Below are positions 1 through 9,111 of a DNA stretch of 34,776 nt, piece after piece. Both the position numbers and the translations under genes were made by a program. The stretch's first letter is position 1. Every line of letters begins with the position of its first letter. Source of the stretch: Solirubrobacterales bacterium 70-9 (GTDB lineage Bacteria; Pseudomonadota; Alphaproteobacteria; Acetobacterales; Acetobacteraceae); NCBI GenBank assembly GCA_903970625.1, contig CAJCJG010000361.1, forward strand, positions 1-34,776. The letters are read 5' to 3'. The notes under the pieces were generated by a model. The model saw nothing but the letters and a program-made list of their open reading frames with translations. It had not been told where the DNA came from and searched no databases.

Positions 1-126
1 CTGGCGACGGCACCTGCCGCGCCCGACGCCATCCGACCCTCGCGGGCGACGATGGCCGCGCTGGTGCTCGGAGGTTCCGCATTGCTGTTGTCGGTGTGGG
101 GGCTGCTGCGCTCCCTGCCAGGCTGA
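1..126 (+). CDS. C-terminal end of an unknown protein with a terminal membrane segment (partial)
   Basis: An open frame runs in from the left edge and ends at TGA 124-126, giving the last 41 residues of a protein. They hold a Pro/Ala-rich linker followed by about 20 hydrophobic residues (AALVLGGSALLLSVWGLL) and a short RSLPG tail, so the protein seems to end in a membrane anchor. Only 5 nt separate its stop from the ABC gene downstream, which suggests one transcript with the type I secretion genes. The family cannot be recognised from this fragment. Confidence 0.5.
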   Translation: MATAPAAPDAIRPSRATMAALVLGGSALLLSVWGLLRSLPG

Positions 127-131
127 GCGGG

Positions 132-1855
<1,724 letters not shown>

Positions 1856-1859
<4 letters not shown>

Positions 1860-3541
1860 CCGCCCCATTCGTCCGCCACGCCCGCCGCGACCTCTGGGCC
1901 GGCCTGGCGTTGTGCCTGCTGCTGACGCTGTTCGTCGATGTCGCCATCCTCGTCGTGCCGATCTTCGACATGCAATTGTACGACCGCGTGCTGCAAAGCC
2001 GGAACATGGACACGGTGGCGATGCTGGCCTGTGCCTGCGCCGCCGGCTTGGCGATCTACGGCCTGCTCGATCTGCTGCGCTCGGCGGCACTGCTGGCCAT
2101 TGCCGAAGCGTTGGCCCGCCGCCTGCGGGCGCCGCTGCTGCGCCACGCCGTGGGCAGCGGGCTGGCCGGGGACGCCACGGCCGGCGCGCAAACGCTGCGC
2201 GACATCGAGACACTGCGCGGCTTCCTGGCCTCCGGCGCCGTCTGCGTCCCGCTCGACGCGCTGTGCGCGCCGCTGCTGCTGGCCGTGCTGTTCATGCTGC
2301 ACCCCGCGTTCGGCTGGCTCGCCACCGCTGGCGCCGCGATCCTCGTGCTGCTGGGTGCGGCCACTGATCTGTTCGCCAAACCCGGCCTCGCCGCCGCCGC
2401 CAGCCAGCATCACCGCATCAACGGCGAACTGGCCCTGCAACTGCGCGACCGCGACGTGTCGGAGGCGCTGGGCATGCAGCCCGCCATCGCCCGCCGGTGG
2501 ATGGCACGCCATGCCGAGGCGCTGGCGCAGATGCACCACGCCCATGCGCGGGGGCATCTGCTGGAAGGGTTGTCGAAGCTCGCCCGCCTGCTGATGGCGG
2601 CCGGCGTGATGGTGATGGGCGCTGTCCTGATCCTGGCGCATTTCGTCACCCCCGGCGCGCTGATGGGCGCCAATTTGCTGCTCAACAAGATGTTGGGTCC
2701 GTTCGACCATCTGGTCGCAAGCTGGCGCCAATGGGCGGTGGCGCTTGCCGCATGGCGCCGCATCGGCCGCCTCGACCTGTCGCCCGCCGCCGCTGCCAGC
2801 GCGCCCGCAACCGCCCTCGAAGATGCGCCCGGCCTCGTGCTGCGGGGCGTGTCCTTCGCGCTGTCGGGCAAGCCGATCCTCGCCGGCCTGACGCTGGTAG
2901 TGCCGCCGGGCACGGCACTCGGCGTGCTCGGTGTCAACGGTGCCGGGAAGAGCACGTTGTTGCGGTTGCTCGCGGGCCTTTTGCGCCCCACCGAAGGCGA
3001 TTTGCTGCTGGACGGCGCGCCGTTGATGCCCGGTGCCCATATCGGCTACCTGCCGCAAAACGTCTCGCTGCTGAGCGGCACCGTCGGCGCCAACATCTCC
3101 CGCTTTACCGAAGGCACCGACGACACGCTGCTCCATGCCGACGCCATCGTCGCTGCGCGACAGGCCGGCGTTCACGACCTGATCGGCCGCCTGCGACAGG
3201 GCTACGAAACCGAATTGCTGGCCGATGGCGAGGGCTTGTCCGGCGGCCAGCGGCAGCGCGTCGCCCTCGCCCGCGCCTTGTGCGGCCAGCCGCGCCTGCT
3301 GATCCTCGACGAACCGGACGCCAGCATCGACCACGACGGCGACACCGCCCTGCTCGCAGCCCTCCGCGCCGCCCGCGCCCAGGGCAGCATCGTCGTGCTC
3401 ACCACCCATCGCCCCCGTCTGCTGGACGCGATGGATGTCATTCTCGTGCTGAAGGACGGACGGATGCAGTCGTTCGCGCCACCGGACCGTCCGCAGCCGA
3501 TGCCGGCGCCACCGCCGGCCCTGCGGATGCAGCCGGCATGA
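1856..3541 (+). CDS. Type I secretion ABC permease/ATPase, second subunit (PrtD/HlyB-like)
   Basis: A 561-residue half-transporter starting at GTG 1856, inside the stop of the preceding gene. It has the same architecture as the first ABC protein: hydrophobic helices over about residues 15-280 with VPIFDMQLYDRVLQSRN near 34-50, then an NBD. Walker A is GVNGAGKST (359-367), Q-loop YLPQN, signature a canonical LSGGQ (461-465), Walker B LLILDEP with Glu486, and a switch His in TTHRP (about 518). All catalytic elements are intact. The two ABC proteins are clearly related but differ throughout, so this is not a recent duplication. Translational coupling suggests equal synthesis and perhaps a heterodimer; that is inference. 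The C-terminus is Pro-rich. The stop overlaps the adaptor start (ATGA). Confidence 0.88.
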
Positions 3542-4860
3542 CCATGCTGCTCGCCGCTCCGGTTTCGACCCACCCCGGCGAACCCTCGCTGCGCCGAATC
3601 GCCGTCTTGAGCCTGCTGACCATCGTCGTCGGCATCGGCGGCCTGCTGACATGGGCGTCCGTCGCGCGCCTCGACAGCGCCGTCCCCGCCCCCGGCCTGA
3701 TCGTTTCCGCCGGCAAGCGCAAGACCGTCACCTTGCAAGATCCCGGCATCCTCAAGGACCTTCTCGTCAAGGAAGGCGACCGCGTCGCCGCCAACCAGAT
3801 CCTGTTCCGCCTGGACGACGCCCAGGCCCGCGCCGCGTTGGACCAGGCGTCCGCTGCCTACTGGGGCGCCGTCGCCGATGCTGCCCGCCTGCAAGCCGAG
3901 GCGCTCGACCAGCGCACGCTGGAGTTTCCGCCCGACCTGCTGGCCGCCGCCCGCGACCCCGCCATCGCCGCCCAGATCGAAGCCGAGCGCCATCTGTTCG
4001 AGGCACGCAATGCGTCGTTCGACGGCGCCGACCGCATCGCCCGCAAAAAGATCGCGGAGCAGGAAGCCACTGTCGCCTCGCTGCAATCGCAGATCCATGA
4101 AATGGCGCTGCGCATCGGCCTGTACGAAAGCGAATTGCGCGGCACGCAGGAGCTGGTCGCCAAGGGCTTCGCCACCAAATTCCATGCGCTGGAACTGGAA
4201 CGCAACATCGCCGAACTGCGCGGCGCGCAGGGCGACCTATCCGGCCGGTTGGCCGAAATGAAACAGGAAATCGGTCAGACAGAACTGGAAATCATCAATG
4301 CGGCCCAGGCCCGACGCTCCGACATCGGCAAGGACCGCACCGCAGCCCAAGGGCTGATCGCAGACGCCGGCGCCCGCATGCGCGCCGCACGGGACACGCT
4401 GACCAAGCTCGACATCCGCGCCCCCGAACCCGGCATCGTGACCGACTTCAAATTTTTTACGCCCGGCAGCAGCATCGCCGCCGCGCAGCCGGTGATGGAT
4501 CTCGTCCCGCTCGATGCCGGCCTGTTGGTGGAGGCCAACGTCTCGCCCACCGACATCGAAAACGTCCATGTCGGCCAGCGCGTCAATGTACGCCTCACGG
4601 CCTACAAGGCGCATCAGGTGCCGGTCGTCACCGGCCATTTGACCTATGTCGGCGCCGACCGGCAGGTGGATGCGATGAACCAGCCGTTCTTCCTGGTCCG
4701 CGCGCAACTCGATCCGGACGCGCTGAAGGGTCTGCACGATGTCGAACTCTACGCCGGCATGCCGGCGGACGCGCTGATCCTCGGCGGTGAGCGGACGGCG
4801 CTCGACTATTTGATCTCGCCGATCCGGGACAGCATCCGCCACGGCATGAACGAGAAATAG
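3538..4860 (+). CDS. HlyD/PrtE-family periplasmic adaptor (membrane fusion protein) of type I secretion
   Basis: A 440-residue protein: a short cytoplasmic N-terminus, one membrane segment at about residues 21-42, a biotinyl-lipoyl-like half motif (GLIVSAGKRKTVTLQDPG), a long charged Ala/Glu-rich helical region (about 95-300) expected to form the coiled-coil hairpin, a second lipoyl-like half (LDIRAPEPGIVTDF) and a C-terminal beta-barrel region (VGQRVNVRLTAY). This order and length match the HlyD/PrtE family, which bridges the inner-membrane ABC exporter to a TolC-like outer-membrane channel. ATG 3538 overlaps the stop of the second ABC gene. A second ATG two codons later (3544) is also possible. 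No TolC-like gene or RTX-type substrate is visible in the window. Confidence 0.9.
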   Translation: MTMLLAAPVSTHPGEPSLRRIAVLSLLTIVVGIGGLLTWASVARLDSAVPAPGLIVSAGKRKTVTLQDPGILKDLLVKEGDRVAANQILFRLDDAQARAALDQASAAYWGAVADAARLQAEALDQRTLEFPPDLLAAARDPAIAAQIEAERHLFEARNASFDGADRIARKKIAEQEATVASLQSQIHEMALRIGLYESELRGTQELVAKGFATKFHALELERNIAELRGAQGDLSGRLAEMKQEIGQTELEIINAAQARRSDIGKDRTAAQGLIADAGARMRAARDTLTKLDIRAPEPGIVTDFKFFTPGSSIAAAQPVMDLVPLDAGLLVEANVSPTDIENVHVGQRVNVRLTAYKAHQVPVVTGHLTYVGADRQVDAMNQPFFLVRAQLDPDALKGLHDVELYAGMPADALILGGERTALDYLISPIRDSIRHGMNEK

Positions 4861-4883
4861 CTTTTCTGCGAAAGGGCCTTCGC

Positions 4884-5930
4884 ATGACCGGACGATATCT
4901 TGTCACTGGGGGCGCCGGCTTCGTCGGCAGCCACATCGTCGCCGCGCTGCTGGATCGCGGCGACGATGTCGTCGTGTTCGACCATCTTTCCACCGGCCAC
5001 CGCGAAGCGGTCTTGCAAGGTGCGCGCCTGATCATCGGCGATCTCGACGACGAACGGCTCGTGGACTACGTGGTGGCGGACGGCCCGTGGGACGGCGTGT
5101 TCCATTTCGCCGCCCTCTCTATCGTCGGCGACAGCATGCGCGACCCGTTCCGCTACATCGCGGAAAATGTCGGAACCGGCGTCCGCCTGATCGCCGCCTG
5201 CGTGCGCCACAAGGTTCCCAAATTCGTCCTGTCATCGACAGCGGCGTTGTTCGGCTCCTCCCGCTCGACGCCGATCGACGAGACCGCCAACTATGACCCC
5301 GACTCGCCGTACGGCGAGAGCAAGGCGATGCTGGAACGGGCCCTGCACTGGGCCGACCGCGTGCATGGTTTGCGAAGTGCCAGTCTGCGCTATTTCAACG
5401 CCGCCGGCGCCGATCCCGCTGGCCGCCTCGGCGAGGATCACGCGCCCGAAAGCCATCTGATGCCCCTGGTCATCGACGCCGCGCTCGGCCGCCGTGCCGA
5501 AATCGCCGTGTTCGGCGACGACTATCCGACGCCGGACGGGACATGTGTGCGCGACTATGTTCACGTCGCCGACCTTGCGGACGCCCATCTGCGCGTGCTG
5601 GCGCCGCTCGCCACCAACAGCGTCCGCTACAATCTCGGCACCGGGCGCGGCCATTCGGTGCTGGAAGTGATCCAGGCGGTCGAACGTGTCTCAGGCCGCC
5701 GCGTGCCGATGCGCCGCGCGCCCCGCCGCGCCGGCGACCCGGCGGTGCTGATCGCGGGCGCCGACCGCATCCGACGCGACCTCGGCTGGCAACCCCGCTA
5801 CGCCGACCTCGACGCCATCGCCGCCACAGCCCTGCAATGGCGCCAAGCGCACCCGGACGGCTACCGCACCGGCCACCGCCGCCTCCATCAGGGCACCATC
5901 GCCGAGTTGTTCCACGCCGTGACGGACTAG
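4884..5930 (+). CDS. galE: UDP-glucose 4-epimerase (GalE)
   Basis: A 348-residue extended SDR; the family is usually near 340. The N-terminal Rossmann motif is TGGAGFVG (8-15). The catalytic region reads SSTAALFG (Ser/Thr near 118-119) and SPYGESK, giving Tyr143 and Lys147. GalE-specific blocks are present: RYFNAAGADPAGRLGED, FGDDYPTPDGTCVRDY and HVADLADAHLRVL. It interconverts UDP-glucose and UDP-galactose using bound NAD, supplying galactosyl donors for surface polysaccharide or glycoconjugates. The start is supported by AAAGGG about 8 nt upstream. It lies 23 nt after the secretion adaptor gene and probably shares its transcript, which hints at a link between secretion and surface glycans; that link is inference. 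Confidence 0.9.
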   Translation: MTGRYLVTGGAGFVGSHIVAALLDRGDDVVVFDHLSTGHREAVLQGARLIIGDLDDERLVDYVVADGPWDGVFHFAALSIVGDSMRDPFRYIAENVGTGVRLIAACVRHKVPKFVLSSTAALFGSSRSTPIDETANYDPDSPYGESKAMLERALHWADRVHGLRSASLRYFNAAGADPAGRLGEDHAPESHLMPLVIDAALGRRAEIAVFGDDYPTPDGTCVRDYVHVADLADAHLRVLAPLATNSVRYNLGTGRGHSVLEVIQAVERVSGRRVPMRRAPRRAGDPAVLIAGADRIRRDLGWQPRYADLDAIAATALQWRQAHPDGYRTGHRRLHQGTIAELFHAVTD

Positions 5931-5953
5931 CCACTCCGAAGCCTTCGCGGTGG
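5931..5953 (+). terminator. Possible hairpin terminator after galE
   Basis: Directly after the galE stop, CCAC..CGAA pairs with TTCG..GTGG around a GCC loop: ten stem positions with one G-T wobble and one C-C mismatch. No T-tract follows, so intrinsic termination is uncertain. The position between galE and a separately controlled gene fits a transcript end. Confidence 0.3.
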
Positions 5954-6042
5954 AGGCGAATACGAGCGGATATTTACGAAGCGCCAAGGGTGAAATGCCT
6001 TGAGCATTCCAGCGCCAAATCTAAGGCGGTGCCTCGGTAGCC

Positions 6043-6076
6043 CTTATCGTTCTCTTATCGAACTATTGTGGTTCGA
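6043..6076 (+). promoter_or_regulatory. Tandem heptamer repeats plus dyad upstream of the Na/Pi symporter
   Basis: CTTATCG occurs at 6043-6049 and again at 6054-6060, separated by TTCT: two 7-bp direct repeats with an 11-bp period. Overlapping the second copy is a perfect dyad, TCGAAC (6058-6063), a 7-nt centre TATTGTG, then GTTCGA (6071-6076); TATTGT could serve as a -10 element. Paired 7-bp repeats with a 4-bp spacer are the layout of PhoB boxes, and the downstream gene is a phosphate transporter. The bases do not match the enteric CTGTCAT consensus, so the regulator is not identified. Confidence 0.35.
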
Positions 6077-6117
6077 GGTTGCTGGAATTCCCCCCGCCCC
6101 CGTGCTAGGCGCCCGAC

Positions 6118-7800
6118 ATGCCCGGCACCGAGTTTCCCGTCACCCTGCTGAACCTCGCCGGCAGCATCGCGCTGCTGCTGTGGGGTGTCCGCATGGTGCA
6201 GACGGGCATCCAGCGCGGATTCGGCGCCCGCCTGCGGGTGGCGCTGGGCGCGGCCCTGCGCACCCCCGCCAAGGCATTCCTGACCGGCCTCGGCGTCACC
6301 GCTATCCTGCAAAGCAGCACCGCGACCGGCCTGATGGTCTCCGGCTTTGCCGCCGGCGGGCTGGTCGATCTGGTGCCGGCTCTGGCCGTCATGCTCGGCG
6401 CCAATGTCGGCACCACGCTGATCGTGCAACTGCTGTCGCTGGACCTGTCGGCCGCGACGCCCGCCCTGATCCTGCTCGGCGTAATGATGTTCCGGCGCGG
6501 CCAGGAAACCCGCACCCGCGACCTCGGCCGCGTCGCCATCGGCCTCGGCCTGATGCTGCTCGCCCTGCACCAGTTGCTCGACCTCGTCACCCCGTTCGAA
6601 GACGCGCCCAGCCTGCGCCTGCTACTGGGCACCGTCGCCACCGAACCGGTGCTGGACGTGGTGCTGGCCGCCGGCCTCACCTGGGCCGCGCACTCGTCGG
6701 TCGCCATCGTGCTGCTCATCATGTCGCTGGCGGCCAAAGGCGTCGTGCCGCCGCACGCCGCCTTCGCGCTGGTGCTCGGCGCCAATCTCGGCACCGCGCT
6801 GAACCCGCTATTGGAAGGGTCTGAGGGCGGTGACGCCGCCTCCCGCCGCGTCCCCGCCGGCAATCTGGGCACCCGGTTGGTCGGCGTCGTGCTCGGCTTG
6901 GCCGCGTTGCCCTGGGTCGGCCCCTGGCTGGTTACGATCGAGCCGGACGCGGCGCGCGCCGTCGCCGACCTGCATCTGGCTTTCAACCTCGTCCTCGCCG
7001 GCGTCTTCTTCCCATTCCTGCGCCAGTACGCGGCCCTTCTGCGCCGCCTGCTGCCCGCCCGCGTCGAAGCCGCCGACCCGTCCCGCCCGCTCTATCTGGA
7101 CGAAGCCGCCCGCGAAACCCCCGTCGTCGCCGTCGGCGCCGCCGCGCGCGAAGCCCTGCGGCTGGCCGACATGCTGGAAGCCATGCTGCTCGCCGCCCGC
7201 GAAGCATTCCTGCGCGAGGACCGCAAGCGCGTCACCGAAGCCCGCCGCATGGACGACGTGCTCGACAAGCTCACCACCGCCATCAAAGCCTATCTGACGG
7301 GCCTCGATCCGGAAGCGGTCTCGGACTCCGACCATCGCCGCATCGGCGATATCCTGGCCTTCGCGACCAATCTGGAGAGCGCCAGCGACGTCGTCAGCCG
7401 CAACCTGCTCGCCCACGCCGCCCGCCGCCTGAAGCGCAACCTGATCCTGCCCCCCGCCCAGGCCGCCGAGATCACCACGCTGATCGGCCGTCTGGTCGCC
7501 AATGTCCGCGCCGCCGCCGCCGTGTTCCTGACCGAAGATCTCCGCGCCGCCCGCCTGCTGGCCGCCGAAAAAGAAGCGTTCCGCGATCTGGAGGCGGACG
7601 CCACCGAAGCCCACTTCGCCGCCATCGCCGCCGGCAAATCGGACGAGGCGGAGGCCGGCGCGTGGCGTCTCGGCCTGCTGCGCGACCTCAAGCGCATCAA
7701 CGCCCATTTGGTCGAAGCCGCCGCCTACCCGGTCCTGAAGACGCAAGGCGAATTGCTGCCCACCCGCCTGCGCGACATCGAGGACGCGGCGCAGGACTGA
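6118..7800 (+). CDS. Na/Pi symporter with C-terminal PhoU-like domain
   Basis: A 560-residue protein with two related membrane halves. The first has the QSSTAT motif followed by MLGANVGTTLIVQLL; the second has WAAHSSVAIVLLIM followed by VLGANLGTALNPL. These paired QSS/GAN-type repeats define the Na/Pi cotransporter family (NptA/YjbB type). After about residue 340 the protein is soluble and helical, rich in Ala, Glu and Arg, as in the PhoU-like helical domain often fused to bacterial members. It probably moves inorganic phosphate across the inner membrane using sodium. The start ATG has only a weak ribosome site. It ends 4 nt before the convergent CoA-transferase gene. Confidence 0.87.
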   Translation: MPGTEFPVTLLNLAGSIALLLWGVRMVQTGIQRGFGARLRVALGAALRTPAKAFLTGLGVTAILQSSTATGLMVSGFAAGGLVDLVPALAVMLGANVGTTLIVQLLSLDLSAATPALILLGVMMFRRGQETRTRDLGRVAIGLGLMLLALHQLLDLVTPFEDAPSLRLLLGTVATEPVLDVVLAAGLTWAAHSSVAIVLLIMSLAAKGVVPPHAAFALVLGANLGTALNPLLEGSEGGDAASRRVPAGNLGTRLVGVVLGLAALPWVGPWLVTIEPDAARAVADLHLAFNLVLAGVFFPFLRQYAALLRRLLPARVEAADPSRPLYLDEAARETPVVAVGAAAREALRLADMLEAMLLAAREAFLREDRKRVTEARRMDDVLDKLTTAIKAYLTGLDPEAVSDSDHRRIGDILAFATNLESASDVVSRNLLAHAARRLKRNLILPPAQAAEITTLIGRLVANVRAAAAVFLTEDLRAARLLAAEKEAFRDLEADATEAHFAAIAAGKSDEAEAGAWRLGLLRDLKRINAHLVEAAAYPVLKTQGELLPTRLRDIEDAAQD

Positions 7801-7804
7801 CGCC

Positions 7805-9016
7805 TCATACGATCCCCCGCTCCCGCAGCGCGGCCACCTCGGCCGCGTCCAGACCCGCCATCGTCCGCAGCACGTCATCGGTGTCGGCGCCCAGTAGCGG
7901 CGGAGAGATCCGGTAATCGACCGGCGTTTCCGACAGCCGCACCGGGTTGGCGATCACCCGGACTTGCCCGCTCTCGGTGCCCGCGTGCGGCAACTCCACC
8001 ACCATCCCGCGCGCCGCCACCTGCGGGTCGCCAAACACGTCGGCGAGCTTGTTGATCGGCCCACAGCCAATCTTGAGCGATTCCAGCCGCTCCACCCACC
8101 ACGCCGTCGGATGCCCTTGCAGCACCGGCGTCAGCGTGTCCGTCACCAGTTGCCGGTGTTCCACCCGCGCCGCGTTGGTGGCGAAGCGAGGATCGTCCGG
8201 CAGGCCGCCCAGCCCGAAATTCTCGCAGAACCGCCGAAACGTCGGGTCGTTGCCGACCGACAGCACCACATGCCCGTCCGCCGTCGGGAACACCTGATAC
8301 GGCACGATATTCGGATGCTGGTTGCCCAGCCGCGCCGGGTTCTCGCCCGTGGCCAGGAAATTCATCCCCTGGTTGGCCAGCCATGCCACCGACGTATCGA
8401 GCATCCCGATATCGATCTGCTGCCCCTGCCCGGTCCGCTCCTTGTGCCGCAGCGCCGCCAAGATGCCGATGCAGCCGTACAGCCCGGCGAACAAGTCGCC
8501 CACCGGCACGCCGACTTTCTGCGGCAGCCCGTCCGGCTCCCCGGTCAGGCTCATCACGCCCCCCATCGCCTGGATCAACGAGTCATAGCCCGGTCGCGGC
8601 GCGTATGGACCGGTCTGGCCGAAGCCGGTGATCGAGCAATAAATCAGCCCCGGATGCTCGCTCCGCAGTTGCTCGTAGCTCAATTCGTATTTGGCGAGCG
8701 CACCGACCTTAAAATTCTCCACCAGGATGTCGCACTGCGACACCAGTTTCCGTGCGATCGCCTGCCCCTCCGGCTGCGATATGTCCAGGGTGACGGACTG
8801 CTTGTTGCGATTGACGCCGACGAAATAGGCGCTTTCGCGGGAGCCCGGCATGAACGGCGGCGCGAACCCCCGCGTATCGTCCCCGCTGCCCGGCTTCTCG
8901 ATCTTGATCACCTCGGCGCCCAGGTCGCCCAGCATCTGCACGCATGTCGGCCCCGCCAGCACCCGCGTCAGATCGAACACCCGCAACCCGCGCAACGGCC
9001 CGGTCGGCTCGGTCAT
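7805..9016 (-). CDS. Family III CoA transferase (CaiB/BaiF type)
   Basis: A 403-residue protein opening with LRGLRVFDLTRVLAGPTCVQMLGDLGAEVIKIE (positions about 9-41 in shortened view; key words DLTRVLAGP and GDLGAEVIKIE), the hallmark N-terminus of the CaiB/BaiF family. NRNKQSVTLD, LVENFKVG and GYDSLIQAMGG blocks follow. The nucleophilic Asp expected in this family corresponds to the Asp in QQIDIGMLDTS. Such enzymes move CoA between carboxylic acids, but the substrate cannot be told from sequence. The ATG at 9016-9014 was chosen because GAGGGGAC sits just upstream and homology-like sequence begins there; the frame is open further upstream without family features. No substrate-defining acyl-CoA gene is adjacent. 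Confidence 0.87.
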   Translation of the reverse strand: MTEPTGPLRGLRVFDLTRVLAGPTCVQMLGDLGAEVIKIEKPGSGDDTRGFAPPFMPGSRESAYFVGVNRNKQSVTLDISQPEGQAIARKLVSQCDILVENFKVGALAKYELSYEQLRSEHPGLIYCSITGFGQTGPYAPRPGYDSLIQAMGGVMSLTGEPDGLPQKVGVPVGDLFAGLYGCIGILAALRHKERTGQGQQIDIGMLDTSVAWLANQGMNFLATGENPARLGNQHPNIVPYQVFPTADGHVVLSVGNDPTFRRFCENFGLGGLPDDPRFATNAARVEHRQLVTDTLTPVLQGHPTAWWVERLESLKIGCGPINKLADVFGDPQVAARGMVVELPHAGTESGQVRVIANPVRLSETPVDYRISPPLLGADTDDVLRTMAGLDAAEVAALRERGIV

Positions 9017-9111
9017 GTGGCGTCCCCTCGCTGTGACGGACGAGTGTGCCACGCAGCCCGCACGCCGCATACCGCCAGCCCTTCGGGCGAACCGGACGGA
9101 GTCTGCCCGGA

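Noticed and set aside
5994-6008. Small hairpin AATGC-CTTGA-GCATT in the leader of the Na/Pi symporter
   Set aside because: A 5-bp stem alone is too short to support a riboswitch or terminator call, and no conserved riboswitch features are present.
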